Source: Larix kaempferi (Eukaryota; Streptophyta; Pinopsida; Pinales; Pinaceae). Taken from it: 64,000 nt of DNA. A program made the translations under genes and the position numbers. The DNA lies in the NCBI GenBank assembly GCA_027924585.1, contig BSBM01000711.1, positions 8,195,001-8,259,000 of the forward strand, read 5' to 3'. Positions 47,426 to 59,786 of the stretch are shown piece after piece (positions within the stretch are counted from its first letter, which is position 1; the number at the start of each line of letters is the position of its first letter). Below the pieces are notes generated by a model. The model was given only the letters and a program-made list of their open reading frames with translations. It was not told where the DNA came from and made no database searches.

Positions 47426-47549
47426 ATTATATGCACCTCAAGAAAGGAAAACACTTTAAAATTAAAAAAACAATTTAAATCCACCATATTATATGCACCT
47501 CAAGAAAGGAAAGCACTTTAAAATTAAAAAAACAATTTAAATCCACCAT
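47426..47549 (+). repeat. 62-bp tandem duplication
   Basis: ATTATATGCACCTCAAGAAA begins at 47426 and 47488, the units nearly identical. A separate pair, TTGGAATATTAATCCAATAG, occurs at 47570 and 47641 with 71-base spacing. Confidence 0.9.
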
Positions 47550-47689
47550 ACATGAAACATTTAATCCCATTGGAATATTAATCCAATAGATGTTGGTCCT
47601 CCATTAAATGAATTTTTAAATCGAATTGAAAAATATTAAATTGGAATATTAATCCAATAGATGTTGGTCCTCTTTCCTTTGCCAATACA

Positions 47690-48066
47690 CAATAATAATG
47701 ATGTGGAAACTTCACAATTATGTTTAATAATCTTTTAAATCCGACAATTAGGTTTAATAAACTTTTAAATCTGATAGGCTGTCAGAAAGCCACATATGCG
47801 ATTTTTTAATTCCACCTATGAGGATTGAAAATTACTTAGTGTCTCAAAACCATTAACGAGTTGTTACAAATAGCAAGGCAGGTCGCCCATTGCCGGTGAG
47901 ATTTTTTGAATTTGAGATTTTGTGTGCTGGCATGGTACCGTTAATGTACATTTAAAATTCCGATTTCAAATCCCTGTAGCAATTCGTAGGCACAAGTCGG
48001 TGTCTTTTTTTTTCAAATTTTCAAATTTTGTGTGCTGGCATGGTACAGTTCGCGTACATTTCAATG
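47690..48066 (-). repeat. Partial extra copy of the unit start, right arm
   Basis: Minus-strand match to the beginning of the gene-like unit (GGTACC subrepeats, GGTGCCTTGCT block, TTTCCACATCATTATTATTG), collinear with left 26766-27745, then breaking off at about 47680. The right arm therefore has this region twice, once here and once at 42640-44241. Confidence 0.65.
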
Positions 48067-48146
48067 CCACCATTTTAAGTTTTTGAAAGTAATAATTTTT
48101 AATGTTAAATATATTTTAATTGTATAATAGTTTTGGGGTGATTATT

Positions 48147-48514
48147 GCACTGAGTGAAACTAGGTGCTCTACAGTGCAGTATGGGGGAGATGTTGTAACG
48201 TGTATGTAGCGTTACATCTAATAAAACGTAAAAAGTAATTTTTTTAATTAAAAAATTCATATCCGCTCATAAAATAAAAAATTATGAAAAGTATTTAAAA
48301 AAAGTCTATATTGGTTCATAAAATAAAATATTATGAAAAGTAATTAAAAAATAGATGTCCATTTATAAAATAAAAATTTAAAACTTAAACGAGGATCTAT
48401 AAATCAAGAGAGATCAAATTTCTTGAGTTTAAATTTAAAAAAATAAATACACCTTAAGAAATTGGATCTCTCTCGATGCTTGATAGATACAGGTTTAAGA
48501 TGGATCTACGCTGG
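48147..48514. mobile_element. Right-only insertion with internal hairpin
   Basis: The left arm is continuous here (about 26670-26690). The block contains a roughly 47-base inverted repeat (48384-48430 with 48453-48499; AAATTTCTTGAG pairs with CTTAAGAAATT, GAGAGATC with GGATCTCTC) and two or three short tandem units starting TCATAAAATAAAA. Termini and target duplication not found, so the class is unknown. Confidence 0.5.
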
Positions 48515-48805
48515 TTATATTGTATTTTAAAGTTTTAATTATATTAAGTTGTTGTTACGAGAAGGAAATGTTTTTTTCTTTTTAAACTATTTAATGATGT
48601 TTAATCCATATAATTTTTAAAATTTTACTATTTCATATTATTTTTAAATAATTTAATAGAATTATATATAACAACGTTTCATTTACATAAAATTATGATG
48701 ATTTTTTTAATTTTATTTCTTAACTTATTTTTTAATAATTTAATAGAATGATGTATAATTATTAACTTAGTAGAACTTAATTTTGATAAGTATTATAAAA
48801 AGTTA

Positions 48806-50256
48806 TGTTGAACAAATTAAATTAGCAACCAAGTTATATATTACCTCTCTATTAAAAAAAAATTAATAGATGATAACTAAAAAATTATTTATAGACATAG
48901 TAATTTAGACACTAAAATATCAATTTAAAAAGTGATTTAATTAACAATAATGTAGAATCTCTTCAAAAATAATTTAAATAACAATTATTTAGAATCTTTT
49001 CTAAATCTTTATGGAATCATTATAACATGAAATCTAGTCTCATTTATATCTAGCGAGTGAGGATCGAGACCACATTACATTTTCCCCACTCCCCATTACT
49101 TGATCCCTTTTTTGGATTTTCTCCCTCTTATGAAAGGAGGCACATTGAACGAGGGACCATTTTGGCTTCATTTTCCTTTCTCAAAGCCTCCTAGACCTAG
49201 CAATGTCAAGGAATCTTTGTCTCTTTGTTGAATGGCTCCCATCTCCTCTTTTTCTATTGTTGTTTTTTACCTAGCTTGTATCTTCCATCTTATACTTGTT
49301 TAGTATCTTCCTTTTGTAACTCTAGTGGATGGTCATTTTCCTCCTCCTTGGTCATTTATTTTGACTTGTCTTCTTCCATATTCTCCCCATTGATGTCATC
49401 AATCTTTTCAACATTGGCTTTCACATGGTTCAAATGTGAGATCTGTTTTCTTCCTACTTTACCTCCCAACTTTATTATACTTAGAAGTAGTTCTCCACCA
49501 AAGCATGAGAATTTGCATGGTTGTGTTGTTTTCGCTTAGCCACTAGAGACCCATGTCCTTTCTTGTAGTGTTTTTTGTGAAGGTCAAAGTCATGGCATTT
49601 GCTACAGTTGAAAGCAAGTTTCCCATAATCCAAATCCTAGAGATGTGTTCATCTAGATTTGAAGTTGCATAGCTTCAAGCAAGCCCTTCTCCAAGTCAAC
49701 CTGTATGCATATTCTTCCACATGTGTATTGATGTGTCTTTGGTTTGAAACCATGTATATGTATTGATTTATACTTTTATACTTCTCTCAATTCATTGGAA
49801 AATCATGTCATTCCAAAGTTTCAAGGGATGGTGCGAAAGATAAATTGAAACTAAAACTACTTCAAAGATGCCATTTTTTATTATTAAAATATAATGTTCA
49901 ATTATTTTAATACAATCCTCTAGACCCCTTAATTAAGGCCTACTTTTAAAAACCAAACCTTCACCATGCTTGAGCTAAGACAATGAGAAAATGTATCTGT
50001 GTTTGAAAAGAAATAAAGACATTGTTCAATTTATGAGAGGGAATGAATCTTCATACATCCATTTACTATAATACCCTATGATTCAACCAAAGGCTAATAA
50101 ATTTTCCCACCATTGCAAAAAGAAGAGGATTGTCTTTTTTATTTAAAAACAAAGATTGAATATTTTGACAAATGATTTTTTATATACTTAAATTTCTTTT
50201 AAATAAATAAATTATTTTATAACATAAAGAAGTTAACTTCCTTTATAGCCATAAAT
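48806..50256. mobile_element. Right-only 1.45-kb block flanked by TTA
   Basis: Left-arm sequence around 26365-26375 is continuous, while the right arm has 1,451 extra bases between TTA at 48803-48805 and TTA at 50257-50259. The block contains a minus-strand LINE ORF1 fragment (about 49570-49725) and otherwise AT-rich sequence. The three-base flank is too short to define a transposon, and no terminal inverted repeat was seen. Deletion from the left arm is an alternative. Confidence 0.45.
49570..49725 (-). pseudogene. LINE ORF1 fragment (knuckle region)
   Basis: The minus strand at about 49668-49725 reads RICIQVDLEKGLLEAMQL, the conserved segment (ARxCVxxDLxKGLPxxI) that precedes the knuckle in plant LINE ORF1 proteins. 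At 49570-49615, in another frame, it reads FNCSKCHDFDLH, a damaged CCHC knuckle. The relation between the two frames shows a frameshift and there are stops between. No ORF2 is nearby. Confidence 0.6.
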
Positions 50257-50802
50257 TTACAAGCTCTTTCACTCATACTCATTATCTCCACTCCGATTCC
50301 GATTCAAAATATTATCCTTGATTGATAGGTTAACACTCTTTAACCAATAAATCAAAACACCATAAATATGATAATACATTTTGTGCCATATCAACCGAAG
50401 CTTTAAGTAACTCTAGAACCATATAGTGACCATAGCTATGGCTTATGGTTTTACGCATCTTTCTGTTTGGTCCTTTATTTTTACCATGGGATGCTTACAT
50501 TTTTGCTGTAACATCGTAAACAATGCAAACATATAATACTTTCAACTGCTCCAAATTTCGATGGTCAATGTTTAAAAAAACAAATATAGTTGGTGACCAA
50601 GAACAAGAATTAAGTGGAATATTACAAACCATTCATTGTGGTTCGCAACTCATATTTTCATATTATATATAAAAAATAAAGACATTTCCATATGTATGAA
50701 GACAATGGCATCAAACTGATTTGACAAGTTGTTATTTATTTAATAAATATAAAGGATTTTTAAAGTTAAAAAATTAAAGATTAATAATATATGTTAGATG
50801 AT

Positions 50803-51285
50803 TTTTTTTCCTTGGAAAAAAAGGCGAATCTGTTTTGTATTAAAGAAGACTCATTTTACACAACTTTAAAGGTTTCACAAAAACTGCATGCAACTAGCAG
50901 CACTAGTCCAATAAATACATCCAAAGTCTAACCTTCAAAAGGTCATACCACGTTCATGTAGTATGTAGTCAAAACAAAAAGCGTGGCTCTGAGCCAATAC
51001 CAATATAAATACTAAATATAGAAATAAATCAAAAAGGGATAGGCCAAGGGCCATATTGCATTCCCGGATCATAGGACCATGTTTGCCATTGTCCCTCCCC
51101 TAGGAGAAGACCTTTTTTGGAAAGCTCATCCGCTTCGAGATTCCTTTCTTTGTAAACATGGCAGAAAGAAATCAGGTTGATGGATCCAACCAGTTGGTAG
51201 ACATCCTCAAAGATAGATAATAGTGAAATGTTCCTGGGCTTCCACCTGTCCTTCATCCATTGTATAATGAGAGATGAATAGCCAA
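50803..51285 (-). mobile_element. 5'-truncated LINE insertion with AGATGAT duplication
   Basis: 483 bases flanked by AGATGAT at 50796-50802 and 51286-51292. The insert begins with a T run (poly-A on the minus strand). The left arm has a single uninterrupted copy of the site (ATCATCT, 25853-25859). The coding part (51029-51256, minus) reads NLISFCHVYKERNLEADELS, the last part of a LINE RNase H domain with its final catalytic Asp, and a 3' UTR follows. The insertion is therefore later than the duplication. Confidence 0.9.
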
Positions 51286-51500
51286 AGATGATGATAAATA
51301 TTGTGATTGTTTATCAATTTTGTTTTATTGAAGTTTTGAAAAAGGGAAAAAAATTAATTGTTTTAGAATTTTAGTTTTATATTTAGAAAATATTTTTAAT
51401 AAAAAAAATTAATTGATGAATAGATCGTTATAAATATTTTGAAATTAAGATTTAATGTGAGAATATATAACATATTTTAAGAGAGAGTGTTTTTCATCTT

Positions 51501-52669
51501 GGAACATAAGATATTGACTTATGATAACTTGCTTAAAATGGGGATTCAAATGCCCCAATTTTTGCAGCCTTTGTAGAAGGAATGGTGAAAGCATTCAACA
51601 CATGTTTGTAGCATGCAATTTCAGCAAACAAGTATGGTCCGAGATTTTATACAAGGTTCGGGTTTCTTTCCAATAGCATAGTTACTGTTGGAGGACTTAC
51701 TGCTCAATTGGTTTAAATCCTTACCAAGCCTCAATGCTTTGCCTCTATTCATCATTTGGGGCATATGGAGAGCTCGTAATACGTTGATATTTGATGACAA
51801 GTATCAATCTTCATTAACAGTCAACCCACATATTTTAAGCTATTTCAAAGCTTTATTTAAACCTCCCACAAGCAAAAGGCCTAGATTGTTGCAAGATCCA
51901 GAGACCACTGCTTGTTTTCCTTATGGATACTCTGATGGAGCATCAAAGGATAACTGATGTGGTGGAGGTATGGTCATAAAGAAGGACCCAAGTCATTTAT
52001 TTCTTTTGAAGATGGGATGTAGTCAGGGCAGCAATACTCGCACTGAGCTTCTACCTTTTTGGGGCCTACTATCCTTTGCTTTACATAACAACATTATGGA
52101 AATAAATGTTCTTGGTGACTCAAAAGCAATTGTGGATTGGGAAAATGGGACCTCTTCTCTCTAGGTCTCATTACTGGAACACTAGTTCTATAGGATAAAA
52201 CTTCTTCTTAAGAAGTTTAATGTCTTTTCCATCAAACATATCTTTCAAGAACTCAATGTTCATGCAAATGATCTATCAAAGAAGACAGTGGGAGATAGTG
52301 AAGGCATGCTTTCTTTTGAGTATATCGACTTCACATTGATCAGCACTGCATTAATGAAACTTTTTTTTTTTAAATCGTTTTGTATGTAAATCTACATAGC
52401 ACATGTTTTGTTCTTATCTCTTCCAGCATGCTAAGGCTTTTGTCATAATCTCAATTGTACTCTGTCAGGCATTTCGCTCTTTTTCTCAGCAGATAGAGTT
52501 TTTGTTACTTGCTTAAGAACATTTTATTTGGCACTTTTCTAGTTCTGTAGATTCTGTGCAGCCACTACTAACCTCTATGGAGGTTGTTGGCTGTAGTTTT
52601 CTGAAGGAATGATGTAACTTTGATTCGACTATGAATATCAAGTTACTTTTTTTCAGTCTAGAAAAAAAA
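51501..52669 (+). mobile_element. LINE D 3' part with target-site duplication, right copy
   Basis: Flanked by GTGTTTTTCATCTT (51487-51500) and GTGCTTTTCATCTT (52670-52683), with eight A's just before the second. The flanks and the single difference between them are the same as in the left arm, so both derive from one insertion. Coding remains: a zf-RVT remnant (51520-51680), open stretches 51688-51957 and 51970-52164, and an RNase H end near 52250-52330. Confidence 0.85.
51688..52330 (+). pseudogene. LINE D RNase H domain, right
   Basis: Same protein as at 24716-25459, with more damage: TGA after SDGASKDN, a one-base slip at KKDP, and a TAG after ENGTSSL. Motifs still visible are YSDGASKDN, TRTELLPFW, NVLGDSKAIVDW and LNVHANDLSK, where the last catalytic Asp pair has become Asn-Asp. 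Confidence 0.85.
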
Positions 52670-52968
52670 GTGCTTTTCATCTTCCACTTTCTTATTATTA
52701 TTATAAAATGATAAATCATTTCATCTCGCTATTTTTTTAGGAATAATCCAATGCCTATTTCACTTTGGAGTTTGTGAGATTTCATTTTTATTTTAATAAT
52801 GTTGATTTTCTTTCTTAAATTGTTTATGAAAAAAACCTTTGCTCGAGGTTAATGACTTGATTCTTCACTTATATTAATAAATTTTTAAATTAAATAATTT
52901 CAAGTTATATTATATGGGTATGTGGAAAGGGTTTTTTTCTCACAAATAAAATATTTTATACATTAATC

Positions 52969-53745
52969 TGTTGTGTTTCCAAATAGAGAATTCATATAAA
53001 CAAAATGATGAAGAATTAAAAAAATAAAATTATGGGGACACACACATGCCTTATTTTTATGAGGACGCAACAGCAAGTGCATGAGTTGGACCCCGATCAT
53101 TGATCCATCCACCTTGTTGTTTGTGGAGCCTGATTATCTTCATGATTCAAAGATCTTGTTGTTCAGTCGTGTTTGTACCCCAAATTTATATGTTGTGTAG
53201 GTGGAATGTACACTCGTCTAAACGGGGGTTGTGGGGGGGCTTAACCCCCTCGCGAGGGTCCGGAGGCTAGTGGGCCCCCAACGGGGGTTTGGGGGCAGCA
53301 CCCCTAAGAAAGGGGTTCTAAGGTGAAGCCCCCAAAATAAATTTTTATTGCCTTGTAAAATGTTGTAATTTCATAGTCATGACTTGGTCAATAATGGGTG
53401 ATTTACGAGCCCATGGTATTGGGTATCCTGTGGTTTTTTCCCATGGTAATCTCTCTTTAAAAGTAAGGCATTGTAATACGGCTATGTATTGTAACATTGT
53501 AAAGATATCTATGATTTTGTAAGAGAGACTGCGAGAGAGTGAAGAGGAAATTGCAGCGGATGTGTTGCGTGTTGTATCCCTTCATTTTGTTGGACGGTAT
53601 AATAAAAGGACTAGAAATTTCTCCGTGGATGTAGCCCAAATTGGGTGAACCACGTATATCGGTGTCTCTCTTGTATTGTGTTTATGTGTTTTATTTATGC
53701 ATCTTGTTTTATGATATTGTTCTGTGATCATTTTTTTTATAACAT
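52969..53745 (+). mobile_element. Solo copia-type LTR, right copy
   Basis: Probably TGTTGTG at 52969 to TAACA at 53745. It contains the GC-rich patch (53220-53330), then TCTCCGTGGATGTAGCCCAA and TGAACCACGTATATC near the 3' end, known from many plant copia LTRs. No primer site or coding region follows. The truncated left-arm partner is 23620-24229. The target duplication is not clear. Confidence 0.65.
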
Positions 53746-54999
53746 CGCCTAGCCTAAGAAACATGCATAAGGATATTTCCCAAGGATTCAAAGGAGGATT
53801 GGTAATCATGGTTCCTTGTTGTGTTTTGTTGAGACATGTTGAACATCTGTACGTGAAGGACACTAGATTTTTAATGCATTGTAGGGTAGCTAAAACTAAT
53901 GATAGCTATGATGACTGGGAAAACCAGTAGGAGTGAGCATATCAAAACTTAGGATATAATCATTTTGAAAAACTCCCAAATTTGGAAATTATGGTTCTTA
54001 GGATGTATTCTTGCTGGTATCTCATCAATGATGATTTTCCTAAGAAGTGATATAGGGGTGTTTTTGAGGAGTATTAGAGAGCCATTGGAACTTGGCCTCA
54101 TCAAAATACCAACATGCAACAAACATAGGTCATAATGGTGGGAAAAACTAGAGGTTCCAAAGATTGAGGTGGTCATAGGGGTAGAGGATTTACCCACCAT
54201 CCACGTATTATGCGGAGGTTAAGTATGAGGCCTCCCACTAACAAAGGAACATATTGAAGAGAATCTAATGGCAAATTGGGAAGGCATAAGCGTGGGTTAA
54301 ATGGGATTAAGAGGTGGTGGATGAGGATGGAATTCAACAAGACATGGAGTCTTAGATTCCTAATATGGAAAAAACTTGTACTAGAGACACTAAATATTTT
54401 CAGATGGTTTTTCTCTATTTGCACAAAAATTCTCTACTGGATGAATTTCTATTGGATCATAAGGATGAAAGGAAGGAAATTATTTTGCAAATTGATGAAC
54501 TCTAGGATCAAACGAGGAATATGAATGCAAAGATTAATCTAATAGAAAAATCCACCATTGGATTTGAGTTCACTGATAAATATTTTGAGGATTATAATCA
54601 TCCTCCCTCATCAATCCAAGAGGTGCCCCTCATCTCTATTTCTGATGATGAAGAACACTCTCCCTAGTCATACAAGCATTCTAGTTTATTTTTCATATTC
54701 CATTTTTCATAATATGTTATAGCACTCAAGCTAGGCATAGGATGAATAAGAAATGGATTGTCATAAACTCTTGTTGCATAGATTTGAGGATCCATAATGA
54801 TAATTTATTGGTGTGTTGCTAGTGAAGTTTCCCTTTAACGACTCTGTAATTTTCCCCTCTTCATATAGTTAGTTCACTTTTATTAATTAACTTTAAAAAA
54901 AATAGTTTTCTCAACAACAAAAAAATACATAACAATATTAAGACAATTTCAAGTTTTCAAAATATGGTAATATAATATTAAAATATTATTTAAATAAAT
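53746..54999. other. Unidentified block shared by both arms, right copy
   Basis: Partner of 22341-23619. Plus-strand pieces 53724-53930 (NMHKDISQGFKGGLVIMVP) and about 54320-54670 (a charged helical segment, then SISDDEEHSP) are conserved with the left arm, but stops interrupt them. Function unknown. Confidence 0.4.
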
Positions 55000-56520
55000 G
55001 TTAATGCTATAAATAGAATGGGACATATAGAAGAAGAGAAATCAAGAAATCTATGGAAGGGTCCTTAAAAATTGATAAGATTGAGAGGTAAAAAACCCAA
55101 ATTAAAATGAAAAAGAGCCACTACATAAATAAAAGACAAGAAAATCTTTTACACCTCTCTAGGGTAGCTCCTAAGAAATTATAGAGGCAAATTCCAACTA
55201 GCAAAACCAATGAAATAAGGATTGGAACCCCTTATATATTGAAAAGATTTACAAATCATTGAATGTCACAGATAACATTCCAACCCTCCTTACAACAAAA
55301 TAAGTTTTCTCAATAGATGACATAGATTTTGGAGTTAAGCGCCTATCGAATGGAAAATCTAAGGACATTGAAGGGTACCAAGCAGAAATATTAAAAATTG
55401 GAGGATTTGTCCTCATACCTCACATCCACAAAATTTTCAATTTAGCAGTCAAGAAAGGTTTCCCTCACCCTTGGACTCAAATCCTCATTATTCCTATTTT
55501 TAAAAGCAGTGGTGAAAATAACCCCTATAATTATCAAACCATTATGATCATCCCTCTCTTAGCAAAGCTTTATGGTATTATTTTGGAAAAAAAAGATAAG
55601 AATATGGCTAGAAAATAAGGGCATGAGAGCTAAAGGCCAAGCAAGCTTTAGAAGACATCACTCAACCACAAACCACCTTGTTACACTCAGGATCATTGCA
55701 GAGGAATGTTCTAACAATAAATTCAATCTCTTTTGTTGCTTTATGGACTTTAGAAAATCTTTCAACACTGTTCCTAGAAGCAACCTATGGGATAGGTTAG
55801 AAGAGCTAAACGTTCCTCTCAAGTTGAGAGTTGTCACGATAAGATTGTATGAGACTGTCATTGCTAATTTTAAGAGCTCTGAGGGGTGGTTTCAAGATAT
55901 TAATTGTAATATTGGAGTTAAACAAGGTTTGCCCCTCTCTCCTACCCTTTTCAGTATATACATCGATAAGCTAGAAAAAAAATTTAGAAGAAGCAGGTTG
56001 TGTTGGCACGATCTTAGCTAGAATTGTTGTCATCCTTCTTCTTTATGCTGATGATTTTGTTCTAATGGAAATATGTCCCTTTGATCTTGATAAGCAATTA
56101 AGGAGTCTCAAGGATTTCTGCTCTAACCTGGGTATGACTATTAACACTAACAAAATAAAAGTTTTGATTATCAAGTCTAAGAATGTCACTTATGATAATT
56201 ATATATGACAATTATAACTTGGAGGAAGTTTCTTCTTTCAAATATCTTGGAATTTAGATTATCACAAGCTCAACTAGAACTATAGCATTGAGAAAAGGAT
56301 TAATGGAGGGTGGAAAGATTATTTTCGTCTTGAAAACAATTGTAAATAAAAAAAAACTTGTGATGTGGGATAAAAAGAAGTTTCTCTTCGAAACTCTCGT
56401 CACTCCCGTTATCTTGTACGATTGTGAAGTATGGGGTTTCAACATCTCTAGAGAATCCTAGAAAAATATTGAGCAAATCCAAAAGCGCTTTATAACTTAT
56501 AAAATCATAATTAAAAGCAG
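55000..56520 (+). pseudogene. LINE B reverse transcriptase, right copy
   Basis: The main open part is 55572-56021: FRRHHSTTNHLVTL, FCCFMDFRKSFNTVPR (A motif), then NIGVKQGLPLSPTLFSIYI (B motif). After a frameshift a YADDFVLM segment lies at 56044-56067, the canonical C motif that the left copy has lost. Then NTNKIKVLIIKSK and a YLG-like piece. The region 55040-55560 is alignable to the linker of the left copy but has many stops. No endonuclease domain. Same clade question as the left copy. Confidence 0.8.
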
Positions 56521-56759
56521 TAATCCTTATACCAGGAACAATCCATATCCTTCATGTTTCCAAAACCACAATGTTCCTCTAACATGTGAAACTCAAACTT
56601 GGTACCATCACCTCCCGCACTCCTATCCTTCTTCCTCATATCAAAATTTTGCATGATGAGGTTCCGTGCTCCCTACAACTATAGACTCAAGGGTCACGTT
56701 TTGCCACATGGAAGAGAGATCGTCATTGGCCACCATTAAAACCCGCCATGGGGAATCCA

Positions 56760-57530
56760 TATCCCCTTTTGCCATTCAAGTACATTTCAATTTCAGAGCT
56801 TGAGATAGAATCGCAACATCATAGTTTTTTCTTATGGCATTTCAATTAAGGGAGACCCCTTCATTGGCTAACCTATCCACCAATTTATTAGCTTCTCTTC
56901 GTACATGAGATGGAATAAAAAATTCAAAGCGAAGTAAGATTTTTTGGATTTCTTGTAGCCCTATTTCTAGTCTCCAACTAAGAGAAATGTTGTGAATGGG
57001 AGAGCCATTGAGTAGTTTAGATAGCATATGAAATAATATTTGAGGATCACCTTTCACTTATAGGCATACAAAACCACAATAGATGGTAGCCTTCAAGCCT
57101 TGAAGTAACCATTGAAGCTCGATTATCTTGTTGGTTGGTATCATGTCCAATTGATCCTACAACAATCCATCGATTATTATCTCTTTGAGCGCAAAAGATC
57201 CCCCCATATCCGGTTGTCCCTAGATTACCTTTTGAGGCTCCATCGAAGTTTAAATTAATGCGACCATGATCTCAAGGTAACTAAGATAATAGATTGTCAT
57301 GAGGAGCCATGTGCCTTTTCCGGTTCATGTGGGAAGATAAGGATGAAAGCCCCAATCTTGTAGAATGAGTTGCTCAAGTTCTTCACATTTAAAGTCATTT
57401 TCTTCCCACGCTCTAACTGAAGAGACTCCTTGATATTATCTTTGATGATACTCCATTCAATTTCAGTAGTGATCGCTAGGTTTTTTAAATCCGATGATTC
57501 CTCTTCTTCCAAATACCCCACATGATGAAC
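56760..57530 (-). pseudogene. LINE A RNase H, right
   Basis: Open parts 57297-57521 and 56842-57057 on the minus strand. The latter has SRLEIGLQ-like wording and FFIPSHVRREANKLVDRLAN with the final catalytic Asp. It aligns with 19790-20700 of the left arm. Several stops. Confidence 0.75.
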
Positions 57531-57555
57531 CCAAGAGTCAAATTACAATCCTTGT

Positions 57556-59180
57556 TCAAAATGACATTTTAAAGGGTGCTTTCCTCCATTGAGCAATTGT
57601 TTCTCTTAAGTTGTCTCTCCATATGTCTGATTGACGGAATATTGATGCTTCCTTATCCCAGATACTGGTTGCAAAGGGACATAGATTGAGAATATGTTTA
57701 GCACTTACACCAACTTGAGTGCATAGTCGACAATAGGATAGTCCTTGAAATCCTCTTTTCAAGATCTAATCCCAAGTTAGAATCTTCTTCTGCACCACTT
57801 GCCAAAGAAAAGTGTTGATTTTGGGCCAGAGGTTCTGCTTCCAAATTTTTTTCCAGAAGCCAAAAGCAATCAGAGTATGATGCGTGTAAGACCAACTTAG
57901 CTTATCAAAGGTTTTGGAGAGATCAAGTTTGATAATCATGCTTGCTTTAAGCTGCAACTTTAGAGAGTGAATGACCTCATTCTAGGGTGATACCATCAAG
58001 GATTTGACACCCCTCTACTTATCCAATCTGATTGGGAGAGAAGAGTCTAGAAAGGATAGGCTTAAAAGTCTATTGGAAATGACTTTGGTAATAATATTAT
58101 AGATAACATTGCATAGAGAAATCAACCTAAACTAGCTAGGTTCTAGAACATTATCTTGATTGGGAATTAGAGTTAGAAAGGTAGCATTGAAAATTTTCAA
58201 ACCCCTGCTTCTACCTTGAGGCCTCCACCACTTTCCAAACATCCTCTTTGAAAATTGACCAGTGGGAATGAATAAATCCATGATGAATTTGTCCGGACCT
58301 AGGTATGTTCCAACTGGCATGTCTGTGGTCATCGCATCAACCTCACCTAAAGTTATTAGATGAAGAAGGTTGGTATTATGCTATTCGGTAACTAGCTTGG
58401 GTATGTGCTACATTATTTTGTCAATGGAAGTTTGTCTTTCCGAGATAGGTGCTTGAACCAAGGTGTTATAATATTCATTTAAAGGATCTTCTATATCATT
58501 GTGAGATGAAAGGTGATCTCCCTGGTTCTTTTGCATCATCATGATCATGTTATGTTGTCACCTTTAAAGGGTTGCATGGTCAAATATTTTGGTTTTTTAT
58601 TGCCATATTTCAACCATATCACCCTAGACTTATGTCTCCAATATGTTTCTTCTTGCTTGTTCCTTGAATCAATTTGTTGGGAAATCTCATTTTCCCAAAG
58701 AGTTGTCTCTTGTTCTAGCCCTGATTGATGATTTGTTGTTGCAATTGGGCCATTTCATCCTCAAGATTTTTGGGATCTGCAAAAATATTCTTGAGAACCC
58801 ATTTGTTCCAAGTATTTAGTTTGCTTTTGAGGTTTTTCAAACGTTGTTGAAAGTAATACATTGAAGAACCCTTAGACATGTTAGCATCCTACCACCATTT
58901 GGTTATATGTTGTTGAAAATTCGGGAGCTCGAGCCAAGAATTTTCAAAATGAAAGGATTGTAACTTAGGTACATTGGTAATTTCTATCTCAAGATTGATA
59001 GGCTAGTGATTTGAACTAGTTGTAGGGGGTTCATTTTGGAGTTAGAGGCTATTCCTAACATAAACATGGGTTTAGAGAGTAAAAATCGATCCAACCTTGA
59101 AGCCACTTTCCTATATATGCCTCTTTTGTTATTCCAAGTAAATTTTCCATTAGATGACTCCATATCAGCCAGTTTTAATT
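57556..59180 (-). pseudogene. LINE A reverse transcriptase to zf-RVT, right, with deletion
   Basis: Includes the helical linker (59180-58400), PDKFIMDLFIPTGQFSKRMF and TLIPNQDNV (58132-58332), IIKLDLSKTFDKLSWSYTH (A motif, about 57880-57940), then an abrupt change to KKIWKQNLWPKINTFLW and the zf-RVT part CRLC and HILNLCPFATSIW. The B and C catalytic motifs are gone. Confidence 0.8.
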
Positions 59181-59189
59181 CATTATAAC

Positions 59190-59640
59190 AGTGGAAAATT
59201 CCTCACATTCCCTAACCAATCTATAGATGCCTCCTCTTTTTTCCAGAAGGCCAGAAATGAGATTAAAGTCGCCTCCTAGTATCCATTTTCCATTCGAAAA
59301 TTTCTCTCCCAATTCGTACAAAATACTCAAGAATTCGTGTTTTCGTCCAGCGCCAGAGATGCTATAGAAATTCGTGATGACTTAAGGTGGCTAAGATGGA
59401 ATGGAGTGTCAAGGAGTGGTATTCCAGAGTGATGAAATGAGGATGCCAAACTATTGTTAATCCTCCTACCATGCATGTTGCATCTATAGGGAGGAGATGA
59501 CAACCCATCCAACATAGTCTCATTATGTTGTGAAGCTCAATTCCTGTACACTTTGTTTCTTGCAGCATTAAAACAATAGGTTTCTCTCTAGCTATCTAGT
59601 TCTTCAAAATCCGACACTTGGAATCATTGTTTATCCCTTT
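59190..59640 (-). pseudogene. LINE A endonuclease fragment, right
   Basis: LMLQETKC-like wording with ELHNIMRLCWMGCH following (59500-59570, minus), and the GDFN region near 59240-59290. It aligns with 14760-15206 of the left arm. Confidence 0.65.
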
Positions 59641-59786
59641 GATATTTGAGGATATGATCTTCATCATTAACAATTTTTAGGAGTATAGGAGGTTGGGATA
59701 GTTTTATACTTCCTTGATCCTATTAGGTGGTGCCTAAGTTCTTAGATCCTCTCCTGATTGCTTTTCTGGCCCTTCTTATTCTCCTT

